Assembly (NCBI RefSeq): GCF_005049235.1
Contig: NZ_SUMD01000003.1
Location: 62,001 to 126,000 of the forward strand
Origin: Rhodococcus oryzae
GTDB lineage: Bacteria > Actinomycetota > Actinomycetes > Mycobacteriales > Mycobacteriaceae
Length of the DNA: 64,000 bases
Reading direction: 5' to 3'
Part shown: one piece after another, positions 33,026 to 44,587 of the stretch
Layout: every line of letters begins with the position of its first letter
Position numbering within the stretch: position 1 is the stretch's first letter
Notes under the pieces: model-generated
The model's input: only the letters and a program-made list of their open reading frames with translations
Told to the model about the DNA's origin: nothing
The model's database searches: none
Program-made: the position numbers and the translations under genes

Positions 33026-33031
33026 TAGAAT
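33026..33031 (+). promoter_or_regulatory. -10 element of the LAL regulator gene (leaderless)
   Basis: TAGAAT stands exactly six bases before the ATG at 33038, so the first transcribed base is probably the A of the start codon. No ribosome-binding site is present. Two imperfect GAGTAAC...-type repeats lie upstream at 32977-33013 but do not fit the 25-bp spacing rule of the four regulon boxes. Confidence 0.6.
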
Positions 33032-33037
33032 TTCGCA

Positions 33038-35638
33038 ATGGTCTTCGCGTGGCCCACGGTGAATCGGGACGACGAGCTCCGCACCGTGGTGTCCACGTTG
33101 CGCAGTCGGCGGGGTCCGTGGGGTGCCGTGCTGACCGGGGACGCAGGGGTCGGCAAGACCACTCTTGCCAGGGCGGCCGTCGGGGCCTTCGCTGGTGAAC
33201 GCCGTTGGGCCGCGGGCACGGAGTCGGCGCGCGCGGTTCCGCTGGGGGCGTTTGCCCACCTCGTCGGCGTGTCGAGCCCGATGGACGCGGCCTCGGTGTT
33301 GCGCGCGGCCCGTGAGCATCTCGTCGCCGACAGCGCCGACATCGTGATCGGTGTCGACGACGCACACCTGCTCGACCGGCTGTCCGCCACGTTCGTGCAT
33401 CAGCTCGCCGTCAACCGGATCGCACCCCTCGTGGTCACCGTCCGGACGGGGGAGCCGGTGCCGGACGCGATCACCGCCCTGTGGAAGGACAACCTGCTCA
33501 CCCGGGTGGAGCTGCCCCCGTTCACGCGGGCGGAGGCGGTCTCGCTGGTCGAGACGGTGCTCGGCGGGCCCCTCGAGGAGTCGAGCGCCAACCGGATCTT
33601 CGTGATGTCGGAGGGCAATCCGCTGTTCCTGCGGCACGTCGTGGAGGGCGCGCTGGAGGCAGGCACGCTGCGGGAGGTCGCCGGGGTGTGGCAGCTCCGC
33701 GGCGAGACCGTGATCAACCCACACCTGAGCACGCTGATCGAGTCGCGGATCGATCACCTGGACCCCGAGCTGCGGCACGTGCTGGAACTGCTCGCGTTTC
33801 AGGAGCCCCTCTCGCTCGAGGTGCTCTCGAAGCTCAGCGCCCCCGAGACGGTCGAGGCGGCGGAGAACGCGGGCCTGGTGCGGGTGCGCCGCCGCGACGA
33901 CTCCGGGCTGACGGTGAAGCTCGCGCACCCGCTGTACGGCGAGGTGGTGCGCGCAGGCACCGGCATCCTCGCCGCGCGCCGGCTGCGCGGCGAGATGGCG
34001 CGTCAGATCGCGGATCATCCGCCTGCACACGTGAGCGACCGGATCCGGTTGGCCGCCCTCGCGCTGGACAGCGACTCGCCCCCGGAGGCCGAGCTGCTGA
34101 TCTCCGCGGCCCGGGACGCGCTCACGCTCGGCGAACTGGTCCTCGGCGAGCGGCTCGCCCGCGGGGCGATGGCGATGGGCGCCGGGTTCGCGGCGGCCCT
34201 TCCACTGGCCCACTCGCTCGCCTGGCAGGGCCGTGGCACCGAGGCCGAGGCCGTGCTCGGCCCGATCGACACCAGCTCGCTGGGCGAGTTCGACCTGCTG
34301 CTGTGGTGCCTGCCCCGCTCGGCGAACCTGTTCTGGATGCTCGGTAGGCCAGACGAGGCCGCATCGGTGATGGCCTCGGTGCGCGCCAGGCTCACCCATC
34401 CGGCGGCGGTGAACCTGCTGGATGCGCTCGAGGCGATGTTCGCCGTGTACGCCGCGCAACCCGCGGCGGCGACGGCGAGCATCTACGAGGTGATCGACTC
34501 GCCCGTCGCGCTGCCGCTCGCGAAGGCCTGGGCGGGCGCGAGCGGGGCCCTGGCCACCGCATACCTCGGCCGGTTCGACGAGGTCCCCTCGTTCGCCGAG
34601 CGCGGGCTGGCGGCGGCGGCGGAGTCCGAGACCGGGTTGCTGCGCTTCACCATCGGGCTCGGCCAGGTGTACACGCAGACGATGTCGGGCGAGCTGACCG
34701 CGGCGGAGGAGCTCGCGCGGCACTACGTCGACTTCGCCGAGATGCAGCAGCCGGGCCGCTCGCTCGGTGGCGTGCTGCTGGGCCGGGTGCTCTTCGTCAA
34801 GGGCGCATTGGCCGCGGCGGAGACCGAATTCCGCCAGGCGGCAGCGGTTCTCGAGGGCACCGGCTATTCGTGGGCCTTCCTGTCCGCGGCATTCCTGTGC
34901 CAGTCCCTCGCCGCGCTCGGCCGGGCCGCGGATGCCCGCGAGGAGTTGGTGCGCGCCGAGCGCCTGTTCGGCGCGAACACCGAGGTGTTCCGGTCCGACC
35001 TGGAGCTGACCAGGGCGTGGGTCGCGGCAAGCGAGTCGGACACCAGGCGCGCGATCGCCCATGCCCGGGCGGGCGCCGACGCCGCGGCCGGGTCGGAACT
35101 GCTCGCGCAGGAGGCGGTATGCCTGTACCTGGCCACCCGGTTCGGGGACGCCACCACCGCGCCGCGCCTTGCGGAGCTCGCGGAACGGGTCCCCAGCGCC
35201 CTGATCAGGGCCGCCGCCGCCCACGCGAGGGCGTTGGCGGACGGCGACGGGGCGGCGCTGGACACCATCGCAGGGAAGGTGGAGGAGGCGGGCGCCCTGC
35301 TCTCGGCCGCGGACGCGGCTGCGCAGGCGGCGGCGGCGCACGCGAGCGCAGGGAACCGCCGCGCCGAACTCGCCTCGACCGCCAACGCCAAGCGGCTCGC
35401 CGATCTGTGCGGGGCCACGACGCCCGCACTCGCGGTGGTCGCCAAGCCGCTGCCGCTGACCGAGCGGGAGCGGGAGGTCGCGTCGATGGTGGCGCTCGGC
35501 CTGTCCAACAAGGAGATCGCGGATCGCCTCGTGGTCTCCGTCCGCACGGTCGAGGGTCACATCTACCGTTCGTGTACCAAGCTGAACGTGGCGGACCGGG
35601 CCGCGCTGGCGGACGCGGTCCGGGTGGGAAGCAGGTAG
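33038..35638 (+). CDS. Large ATP-binding LuxR-family (LAL) transcriptional regulator
   Basis: 866 residues. The N-terminal NTPase domain has Walker A LTGDAGVGKTTLARA (Lys40) and Walker B DIVIGVDDAHLLD. A long helical, TPR-like middle section (about residues 300-780) follows. The C-terminal LuxR HTH is LTEREREVASMVALGLSNKEIADRLVVSVRTVEGHIYRSCTKLNVADRAALADAV. LAL proteins are ATP- and inducer-dependent activators (MalT type). It lies between two transcription units carrying the GTA-N4-ACTAC box, and the five-gene operon begins 80 bp after its stop. It is therefore the leading candidate to bind the box. Confidence 0.92.
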   Translation: MVFAWPTVNRDDELRTVVSTLRSRRGPWGAVLTGDAGVGKTTLARAAVGAFAGERRWAAGTESARAVPLGAFAHLVGVSSPMDAASVLRAAREHLVADSADIVIGVDDAHLLDRLSATFVHQLAVNRIAPLVVTVRTGEPVPDAITALWKDNLLTRVELPPFTRAEAVSLVETVLGGPLEESSANRIFVMSEGNPLFLRHVVEGALEAGTLREVAGVWQLRGETVINPHLSTLIESRIDHLDPELRHVLELLAFQEPLSLEVLSKLSAPETVEAAENAGLVRVRRRDDSGLTVKLAHPLYGEVVRAGTGILAARRLRGEMARQIADHPPAHVSDRIRLAALALDSDSPPEAELLISAARDALTLGELVLGERLARGAMAMGAGFAAALPLAHSLAWQGRGTEAEAVLGPIDTSSLGEFDLLLWCLPRSANLFWMLGRPDEAASVMASVRARLTHPAAVNLLDALEAMFAVYAAQPAAATASIYEVIDSPVALPLAKAWAGASGALATAYLGRFDEVPSFAERGLAAAAESETGLLRFTIGLGQVYTQTMSGELTAAEELARHYVDFAEMQQPGRSLGGVLLGRVLFVKGALAAAETEFRQAAAVLEGTGYSWAFLSAAFLCQSLAALGRAADAREELVRAERLFGANTEVFRSDLELTRAWVAASESDTRRAIAHARAGADAAAGSELLAQEAVCLYLATRFGDATTAPRLAELAERVPSALIRAAAAHARALADGDGAALDTIAGKVEEAGALLSAADAAAQAAAAHASAGNRRAELASTANAKRLADLCGATTPALAVVAKPLPLTEREREVASMVALGLSNKEIADRLVVSVRTVEGHIYRSCTKLNVADRAALADAVRVGSR

Positions 35639-35677
35639 CCCACTACGCGCGCCGTTCCCTGGCGTAGGCGACACAAT
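35635..35677 (+). promoter_or_regulatory. GTA-N4-ACTAC box promoter, copy 2 (five-gene operon)
   Basis: GTAGCCCACTAC (35635-35646) overlaps the LAL stop codon. After exactly 25 bp comes CACAAT (35672-35677), a -10-like hexamer, 41 bp before the ATG at 35719. It drives the hydrolase-GMC oxidoreductase operon. Confidence 0.6.
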
Positions 35678-35718
35678 GGAAGGGACAACAACCGCCCCTT
35701 CCGATGAACGGAGCCGCG

Positions 35719-36843
35719 ATGCGGCGATCCCAGCGCAGAAGGCTCGATCCTGCGCGTCTCGACGGTGCCGCCTTCGCGACGCCCGCCCCCGGGCAGTCCG
35801 TCTCGCGACAGGCCCGGTTCGAGACCGTCCCCTTCCACACCACGGAGGAGGAGCCGCGCGAGCTCAACCTCAAGCACCTGCTGCCGGGGTCGACCGCCCC
35901 TGGCGAGGGGCCGGTGCTGTTGATCGGCGGCACCAGCGTCCGCGCCGACATCTTCTCTCCGCCGACGGAGGACACGCTGCCGGAGTTCCTCGCCCGCGCC
36001 GGCTACGACGTCTGGATCCTCAACTGGCGGGCCAGCATCGACTTCGCCCCCAGCGAGTACCACCTCGACGACGCGGCGGTGTACGACCACCCCGCCGCGG
36101 TGCGGACGGTGCTGGAGCGGACCGGAGCCGAGACCCTCAAGGCGGTGGTGCACTGCCAGGGCTCGACGAGCTTCATGATGTCCATCGTCTCCGGCCTGCT
36201 GCCGGAAGTGACCACGGTGGTGAGCAATTCGGTGGCACTGCACCCGCAACTGACCTCCCTGTCGTTCCTGAAGCTGCCACTCGCCGTCGCCACCTTCGGC
36301 AAGGTGATGCCCTACTTCAATCCGCAGTGGGGTCTGCACGCGCCCGGGTTCTGGCCCAAGGTGTTCGACTGGGCGGTGCGGGCGACGCATCACGAATGCA
36401 ACAACGCGGTGTGCAAGCACAGCAGCTTCACCTACGGCAGCGCCTTCCCGACGCTGTGGTCGCACGAGAACCTGGACGAGGCGACCCACGAGTGGATCAA
36501 GGGCGAGTTCGGGTTCGTCCCGGTCACCTTCTTCGCGCAGATGGCCGAGTGCGCCGCCGCAGGCCATCTGGTGACGATGGGCAACTACCCGGATGTGCTG
36601 CCGAGCGACCTGTTCGCGCAGGATCCGCAGACCGACGCCCGGTTCGCCTTCATGACCGGCGACCAGAACAACACCTTCCTGCCCTCGGGAATGGCGAAGA
36701 CCTTCGACTACTTCGAGCGGATCGCGCCGGGGCGCCACGTGTTCCAGCAGATGCACGGGTACGGGCACCTCGACGTGTTCCTCGGCAGGCACGCCGCGCG
36801 GGACGTCTTCCCCTTCATCCTCGACGAACTGAACAGGGGCTGA
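35719..36843 (+). CDS. Alpha/beta hydrolase related to the hydrolase part of GMC-oxidoreductase fusions
   Basis: 374 residues from the ATG at 35719 (GGAGCC five bases upstream); ATG 35704 lacks a ribosome-binding site. Strands VLLIGGTSVRADIFSPPTEDTLPEFLARAGYDVWILNWRAS lead to an elbow VVHCQGSTSFMMS. As in PhaC-type enzymes the likely nucleophile is Cys146 (HCQG), with Ser149 as alternative. The acid region is FMTGDQNNTFLP and the final His is MHGYGHLDVFLGRHA. The same kind of domain, with HC.GS, occurs in large bacterial proteins fused to GMC oxidoreductases (from memory). First gene of the five-gene operon. Confidence 0.85.
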   Translation: MRRSQRRRLDPARLDGAAFATPAPGQSVSRQARFETVPFHTTEEEPRELNLKHLLPGSTAPGEGPVLLIGGTSVRADIFSPPTEDTLPEFLARAGYDVWILNWRASIDFAPSEYHLDDAAVYDHPAAVRTVLERTGAETLKAVVHCQGSTSFMMSIVSGLLPEVTTVVSNSVALHPQLTSLSFLKLPLAVATFGKVMPYFNPQWGLHAPGFWPKVFDWAVRATHHECNNAVCKHSSFTYGSAFPTLWSHENLDEATHEWIKGEFGFVPVTFFAQMAECAAAGHLVTMGNYPDVLPSDLFAQDPQTDARFAFMTGDQNNTFLPSGMAKTFDYFERIAPGRHVFQQMHGYGHLDVFLGRHAARDVFPFILDELNRG

Positions 36844-36845
36844 CG

Positions 36846-37208
36846 ATGCCGCGTTCGCTGCTGTGGAGCCACCTGCTGCTGTTGCTCTGCGCCTCGCTGC
36901 TCATGGGCGCCGGACTGGCCGCCGAACTCTCCGACGAGGCCACCGGTCCGCGGCCGCTGCCCGACGGCTGGTTCCTCGCGCTCTGGCTGATCGCGTTGCT
37001 GACCGGTTTGCTGATGATGGGCACCGAATGGCTCAGCGGCCTCGGCTGGCCGTCGCGGGTCGCGGTGGTAGCCGGGGTGGCCGCGACGGCCATCGCGTAC
37101 AAGACCGACTCGCTCAGCTCCGTCGCGGTCGTCCTGTGGTTCGTCCAGTGGGCGGCGGTGGCGTACTGGTTCTACCGGCTCGCCTTCGACGCCAGGGCGG
37201 ACCGGTGA
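36846..37208 (+). CDS. Small four-helix membrane protein
   Basis: 120 residues, starting 2 bp after the hydrolase stop. Four hydrophobic segments: HLLLLLCASLLMGAGLAAEL, WFLALWLIALLTGLLMMGTEWL, VAVVAGVAATAIAYKT and VAVVLWFVQWAAVAYWFYRLAF. There is no signal peptide cleavage site and no catalytic motif. It could anchor or assemble the operon's oxidoreductase and phosphoesterase at the membrane, which is inference from coupling only. Its stop overlaps the next start (GTGA). Confidence 0.7.
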   Translation: MPRSLLWSHLLLLLCASLLMGAGLAAELSDEATGPRPLPDGWFLALWLIALLTGLLMMGTEWLSGLGWPSRVAVVAGVAATAIAYKTDSLSSVAVVLWFVQWAAVAYWFYRLAFDARADR

Positions 37209-37819
37209 GCGGGCCGTCCGGGCGGTCCGTCGCCGGGATCCGCTTCGGGGAGACGATGACCGGGCAGATCACGCTCGGTGAGACCGACCCGAGGTCGGGG
37301 TATCGCAATCCGGGCGCATTCGGTGTCGTGGTGCGCGGGACCATCCACATCGAGGACCTGGGCGCGTTCCTCGACGACCCGCGCCACGAGGCGCGGCTGT
37401 CCGGCGAGGTCGACATCCCGTCGCTAGGTGGCCGATTCGAGTCCGACTCGGGGCGCTTCGGTCTGTTCACTCCGACGGAGCAGGCCCGGATGACCCACAT
37501 GGTCTACGAGTTCGGTGTGGACATGGGCGGGGTCGGGCACTGGTTCCGGGGCCACAAGGAGATCCGGGTCGCGGGTCCGTGGCGGCTGTGGCCCGCCACC
37601 ACCACGCTGTTGGTGACCCTGCACGAGGGGGACCGCGAGGGCCCGGTGGTGGCGGCGGGCATGCTGCGGTTGCGCATGACGGCCTTCACGGCGCTGCTCG
37701 GCTCGCTGACGGTGACCGGTGGCGTGTCGATGCGGCGCAGGTGGGCGGCCTCGGGGCGGTTCGCCGCGTTCTTCGCAGGCGGACTGATCTCCACCTACCT
37801 GCTGCGGCGGCGGGCATGA
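37205..37819 (+). CDS. 'FGETD' accessory protein: stand-alone version of a domain found in GMC fusions
   Basis: 204 residues from the GTG at 37205. The N-terminal FGETMTGQITLGETDPRSGYRNPGAFGVVVRGTIHIEDLGAFLDDPRHEARLSGEVDIPSLGGRFESDSGRFGLFTPTEQARMTHMVYEFGVDMGGVGHWFRGHKEIRVAGPWRLWPATTTLLVTLHEGD closely follows a segment that, from memory, lies between the GMC oxidoreductase and hydrolase parts of roughly 1100-residue fusion proteins. The C-terminus ends with a hydrophobic segment (FAAFFAGGLISTYLLRRRA) that could tether it. The fold appears beta-rich and lipocalin-like. Coupled on both sides by 4-bp overlaps. Confidence 0.65.
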   Translation: MSGPSGRSVAGIRFGETMTGQITLGETDPRSGYRNPGAFGVVVRGTIHIEDLGAFLDDPRHEARLSGEVDIPSLGGRFESDSGRFGLFTPTEQARMTHMVYEFGVDMGGVGHWFRGHKEIRVAGPWRLWPATTTLLVTLHEGDREGPVVAAGMLRLRMTAFTALLGSLTVTGGVSMRRRWAASGRFAAFFAGGLISTYLLRRRA

Positions 37820-39702
37820 CCCTGCCGTATCGGAGGGACGCCGGGCGGCTCACGATCAGCCCGCAGCGCAAGGTGGGCTGGTTCGAGGCCCGGCAACTCG
37901 TCGCCCTCGGCGCACGGGCCGTCGCCGCGTCCGTGATCGGTTCGATGAGCGGGCGTCGCGAGATCATGGCCGCGCTCGAGGCCGAACCGGCGTTCTGCGC
38001 GGATTGCTCGGGCGCGGAAGAGATCTGGCTGGACTACATGGCGGACACCGGCGACGGTTGGAATGCCACCGCCTCCGTCACCTGGCTGCTCGGCCGGGAC
38101 GGACTGGTCGTCGCGGAACCGGGCGAGCCGGTACCGCAGCGGGTGCCGCACGACTGTCGGACCGAGGGTCTGCCGACCGCGGGTCCCGGGCAGACGGTGC
38201 TGCCCGCGGGCGAGGTGCTGTTGCTGGGCGGCGACCAGGTCTACCCCGCGGGATCGAGTCAGGAGTACCAGCACCGGCTGGTCGACCCGATGCGCAGCGC
38301 CCGGATCGCGCATCCGCGGGGGCGCAGGCTCTTCGTCATCCCCGGGAACCACGACTGGTACGACGGCCTGACCAGCTTCATCCGGCAGTTCTGTCAATCA
38401 CCCGACGGCAGAACCTGGTTCGGCGCCTGGGAGGCACAGCAGCGACGCAGCTACTACGCGCTGCGGCTGCCGCACCGGTGGTGGGTCTGGGGTGTGGACA
38501 CCGCCCTGGAGGACGACCTGGACCCGCCGCAGTACGACTACTTCCGGGCCCGCGCGCAGCAACTGGAGCCCGGCGACCGGGTGATCCTCTGCGTACCGAA
38601 CCCGACCTGGATAGAGGACGCCGCGGCCGGAACCCCCGGCGGCCGAGTGGATTCCGCGACCGCCACGAAGCTCGACATCATCATGGACCTGGCCCGCAGA
38701 CCCGACCGCGACATCGAGGTGCCGCTGGTCCTCAGCGGCGACCACCACCACTACGTGCGCCACCACGGCACCGTAGGGGAGCAGGAACGCCACTACATCG
38801 TGTGCGGCGGGGGCGGCGCCTTCACCCAGGGCACGATCGACACCCCGATGGACGTGTCGATGTCGGACGGGCCCTCCTACGTCGGCTCGGCCCGATTGCA
38901 GGCGGCCTTCCCGACAGAGCGACAGTCCGTTCGGCTGCGACGCGGGGTGCTGGGCTTCCCGGCCTCGAACGTCTTCTTCACCGCCGTGCTCACAGTGCTG
39001 TCCGGGTTCGCTGCGATGCTGCTGGGAGCGGGCGGCGGCAACGAGGGGATCCTGGGTGGCGTTCTCGGCACGCTGCAGGGGTTCGGACCGGCCGCGGTGT
39101 GCCTCGCCATCGTCGCCGCGTTCGTGGCGTTCGCGGTCAGCGGTCGCGCACCCGGGATGCGTCCAGCCGCGGCGGGTGCGGTCGGCGTGGTGCACGCGCT
39201 GCTCCTGCTGACGGGCGGGTTCCTGCTCGTGTGGGCGGTGCTGCAGGCCGGCCGCGCCTGGTGGCTCAGCGTCCCGATCTCGTTGGCGGCGCTCTACCTG
39301 TACTGCGGCATGCTCTTCGGTCTGTACCTGTTCCTGAGCCACAAGTTGCTTGGCATGCACAACCTGGAGGTCTATTCCGCGCAGGGCCTCGAGGGCTACA
39401 AGTCCTTCCTCCGGATTCACATCTCCGCGCAGGGGCTGCATGTCTATCCGATCGGCCTGCGCGCACCGTCGACCAGCTGGGTGGCGGCGCCAGGCGTGGA
39501 GTCCCGCGACGACCCGGCACCTCGGGGTCGGTTCCGCCGGACCGGATCGGTGAGCCTCGACCTACCGGACGGCTGTCAGCGGGTCATCGACCCCGTCGAA
39601 CCGCTGCGCCCGCACCTGATCGAGGCGCCGTTCCTGATCCCCAACGGCGCCGTGTCGGATTCCGCGCCGCCCACCGTGCGGGCGCCGGGCGGTTCGCCGT
39701 GA
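37816..39702 (+). CDS. Membrane-bound calcineurin-like metallophosphoesterase
   Basis: 628 residues. N-terminal catalytic half: WLDYMADTGDGWNATASVTWLL (first metal Asp), LLLGGDQVYP, FVIPGNHDWYDG, VPLVLSGDHHHYVRHHG and HYIVCGGGGAF, which together are the metallophosphoesterase metal-ligand set in order. The C-terminal half has about five membrane helices (VFFTAVLTVLSGFAAMLLG, AAVCLAIVAAFVAFAVSG, AAGAVGVVHALLLLTGGFLLVWAVL, LAALYLYCGMLFGLYLFL) and a soluble tail. Substrate unknown; a phosphorylated or pyrophosphorylated lipid at the membrane is plausible given the operon. 4-bp overlaps join it to both neighbours. Confidence 0.85.
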   Translation: MTLPYRRDAGRLTISPQRKVGWFEARQLVALGARAVAASVIGSMSGRREIMAALEAEPAFCADCSGAEEIWLDYMADTGDGWNATASVTWLLGRDGLVVAEPGEPVPQRVPHDCRTEGLPTAGPGQTVLPAGEVLLLGGDQVYPAGSSQEYQHRLVDPMRSARIAHPRGRRLFVIPGNHDWYDGLTSFIRQFCQSPDGRTWFGAWEAQQRRSYYALRLPHRWWVWGVDTALEDDLDPPQYDYFRARAQQLEPGDRVILCVPNPTWIEDAAAGTPGGRVDSATATKLDIIMDLARRPDRDIEVPLVLSGDHHHYVRHHGTVGEQERHYIVCGGGGAFTQGTIDTPMDVSMSDGPSYVGSARLQAAFPTERQSVRLRRGVLGFPASNVFFTAVLTVLSGFAAMLLGAGGGNEGILGGVLGTLQGFGPAAVCLAIVAAFVAFAVSGRAPGMRPAAAGAVGVVHALLLLTGGFLLVWAVLQAGRAWWLSVPISLAALYLYCGMLFGLYLFLSHKLLGMHNLEVYSAQGLEGYKSFLRIHISAQGLHVYPIGLRAPSTSWVAAPGVESRDDPAPRGRFRRTGSVSLDLPDGCQRVIDPVEPLRPHLIEAPFLIPNGAVSDSAPPTVRAPGGSP

Positions 39703-41264
39703 GGTACGACGTGGTGGTCGTGGGCAGCGGGTTCGGCGGTGCGGTCGCCGCGTGCCGGCTCGCCGCGGCGGGGCGCAGCGTGCTGGTGCTCGAACGGGGC
39801 AGGCGATGGGAACCGGAGGACTATCCGCGCAGGCCCGGCGACGCGTGGCTGTTCGATCCCCGTGCCCCGCATCGGCGCAACGGCTGGCTGGAGCTGCGGT
39901 TCCTGGATCAGATGGTCGTCGCGCAGGGCGCGGGGGTCGGCGGGGGATCGTTGATCTACGCGAACGTGTGCATCGACGCCCGGCCGGAGGCGTTCGACTC
40001 CGGTTGGCCGTCCGCGATCACGGCGCGGGAGATGGCGCCCTACTATCGCGACGTCGCCGAGATGCTGACCCCGATGGAGATCCCCGCGGGTCAGCACACT
40101 GCTCGGCTCGAGCTGATGCGGCGGGCCGCGGACGCCATCGGGGAGCCCGAGCGTTTTCAGAAGGTGCCCTTGGCGATCCGGTTCGACCCGGGTTTCACGC
40201 ACGCGCCCGCGGAGACACCCGAGTACGAGAGGTCGGTCGCGGCGCCCAACGCCCAGGGCCGCGAGCAGGGCACCTGCGTGCACTGCGGCAGCTGCGACGT
40301 CGGGTGTCCCACGCGGGCGAAGAACACCCTGGACCTGAACTACCTCGCGGCGGCGGAGGACTCCGGTGCCGTCATCGCGCCGCTGTCCCTTGCGCGGTAC
40401 CTCTCGCGGGAGGACGGGGGCTGGCGGGTGCATTTCGATCACCTGGACGGCGGTCGCCGCAGGCCCGACTCGGTGACGGCACGCCGGGTGATCCTCGCCG
40501 CCGGGTCGCTCGGGTCGACGGAACTGTTGCTGCGCTCGCGAGACGAGCACCAGACGCTGGGGGACCTGCCGCGTGCCCTCGGCCGCGGATGGAGCTCGAA
40601 CGGAGACTTCCTGACTCCCGCCGGGTACGGCCGCATGTCGGTGGCACCGACCTCCGGTCCCACGATCACCTCGGCTATCGACTTCCTCGACGGTTCGCGC
40701 GGCGGGCGGTACTTCGTGGAGGACGGCGGGATCCCGAACCTGCTGCGGAACTGTTTCGAGCAGCGGCTGCGCGACGGGGTCGGCTCGCCGTTGCGTCGTC
40801 GCATGTGGCTACGCCTGTCGCGGGCAGGCGCGTTCGACTCGGTGATGCCGTGGTTCGGTCAGTCGGTCGACGCGGCGGACGGCTCCGTCTACCTCGGTCG
40901 CGGCCGGGTGCGGCCGTGGCGCCGGGTGGTGAAGCTGGACTGGAATCCGCACCGCTCCGAGACGGTGATCGGGGCCATGGCCGAGATGCACGGGCTGCTG
41001 ACGGAGGCGACCGGGGGCAAGCCCAACCCGTTGCTCACCTGGAAGAGGTTCCGGGCCCTGGTGACGCCGCACCCGCTGGGCGGATGCAACATGGCGGCCT
41101 CGCCCGCGGCCGGTGTCGTCGATCACGCGTGCCGGGTGTTCGGGCAGGACGGGCTCTACGTCATGGACGGCGCGGTGATACCGCGGGCGATCGGGAGGAA
41201 CCCGTCGAAGACCATCGCCGCGGTCGCGGAACGCGCGGTCGCCCTGCTGCTCGCGGAGGACTGA
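39699..41264 (+). CDS. GMC-type flavin oxidoreductase (cholesterol-oxidase-like)
   Basis: 521 residues from the GTG at 39699, overlapping the phosphoesterase stop. FAD-binding GSGFGG (9-14), ERGRRW, then QGAGVGGGSLIYANV, the segment that positions FAD in cholesterol-oxidase-like GMC enzymes. A cysteine cluster CVHCGSCDVGC (Cys193, 196, 199, 203) could hold an iron-sulfur centre and is shared by this subgroup. The C-terminal catalytic His lies in VTPHPLGGCNMA, and DGLYVMDGAVIPRAIGRNPSKTIAAVAERA closes the fold. It oxidises an alcohol or sterol-like substrate. Last gene of the operon. Confidence 0.88.
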   Translation: MRYDVVVVGSGFGGAVAACRLAAAGRSVLVLERGRRWEPEDYPRRPGDAWLFDPRAPHRRNGWLELRFLDQMVVAQGAGVGGGSLIYANVCIDARPEAFDSGWPSAITAREMAPYYRDVAEMLTPMEIPAGQHTARLELMRRAADAIGEPERFQKVPLAIRFDPGFTHAPAETPEYERSVAAPNAQGREQGTCVHCGSCDVGCPTRAKNTLDLNYLAAAEDSGAVIAPLSLARYLSREDGGWRVHFDHLDGGRRRPDSVTARRVILAAGSLGSTELLLRSRDEHQTLGDLPRALGRGWSSNGDFLTPAGYGRMSVAPTSGPTITSAIDFLDGSRGGRYFVEDGGIPNLLRNCFEQRLRDGVGSPLRRRMWLRLSRAGAFDSVMPWFGQSVDAADGSVYLGRGRVRPWRRVVKLDWNPHRSETVIGAMAEMHGLLTEATGGKPNPLLTWKRFRALVTPHPLGGCNMAASPAAGVVDHACRVFGQDGLYVMDGAVIPRAIGRNPSKTIAAVAERAVALLLAED

Positions 41265-41283
41265 TCGGAGGTCGAACGGGCGG

Positions 41284-41326
41284 GTAGTGGACTACTGGTG
41301 CCGATGTCGGTGGGCAGTGTCACGAT
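41284..41326 (+). promoter_or_regulatory. GTA-N4-ACTAC box promoter, copy 3
   Basis: GTAGTGGACTAC (41284-41295) lies 20 bp after the GMC oxidoreductase stop. After exactly 25 bp comes CACGAT (41321-41326), a -10-like hexamer, 52 bp before the ATG at 41379. The box is a near-palindrome (GTAGT/ACTAC). Confidence 0.6.
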
Positions 41327-41378
41327 GGAGTCAGCGCGAACGATAGACATGTGGGACGGATGAACCGAGGTGACTCCG

Positions 41379-41684
41379 ATGACATGCATGACCGTCAGGG
41401 TGGTCAACACGACCAACGAGGAACTGCTGCTCGACGACGGGCCGCCGAGCCCTGTGCAGCCGCCGCCCCCGCGGCGGATCGGTCCGCACGCGACCGGCGA
41501 GTTCCGGACGGACACGGACCTGTGTTATCTGCTCGGCGGTGATCCGGACCGGGCGATCTTCGTGCAGCTCAACGGTGCCGTCTGGGCGCCGCCCACCTCT
41601 TCGATCCGGGCCGCGGCCGGCCCTTCCGCGCTCGAGGTCGAGGTCAGCCCCGCACCGTGGGTGCACGCGCCGCACGTCGCATGA
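41379..41684 (+). CDS. Small unknown protein of the putative LAL regulon
   Basis: 101 residues from the ATG at 41379 (CGAGG eight bases upstream); GTG 41370 and ATG 41388 are alternatives. The sequence MTVRVVNTTNEELLLDDGPPSPVQPPPPRRIGPHATGEFRTDTDLCYLLGGDPDRAIFVQLNGAVW reads as a short beta-sandwich like small aegerolysin- or hemolysin-type cytosolic proteins (VNTT...L.L.......G.....P...I.P...G.F....). That resemblance is weak. No signal peptide. It has its own box promoter (copy 3), so it is regulated separately from the operon before it. Confidence 0.6.
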   Translation: MTCMTVRVVNTTNEELLLDDGPPSPVQPPPPRRIGPHATGEFRTDTDLCYLLGGDPDRAIFVQLNGAVWAPPTSSIRAAAGPSALEVEVSPAPWVHAPHVA

Positions 41685-41702
41685 CCGGCCGCGCCTCCGG
41701 GC

Positions 41703-44540
<2,838 letters not shown>

Positions 44541-44551
44541 GACCCACGGCC

Positions 44552-44587
44552 CGGGCGCATCAGCCGACGAACAGGCCGATGCGCCCG
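44552..44587. terminator. Hairpin between purA and the convergent tyrosinase-like gene
   Basis: A perfect 10-bp stem (44552-44561 with 44578-44587) has a 16-nt loop. It starts 11 bp after the purA stop and overlaps the last codons and stop of the convergent gene. Likely purA terminator; no long U-run. Confidence 0.55.

Noticed and set aside
32969-35674. A 901-codon open frame on the minus strand, antisense to the LAL regulator
   Set aside because: Its translation is Arg/Gly/His/Gln-rich without domains, while the plus strand encodes a complete ATPase-TPR-LuxR protein. Long antisense frames are expected at this GC content.
38004-39698. In-frame upstream extension of the GMC oxidoreductase to more than 1000 residues
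   Set aside because: The extension is Arg/Gly-rich and overlaps the well-formed metallophosphoesterase in another frame. The GTG at 39699 starts directly at the FAD-binding motif with a 4-bp overlap.
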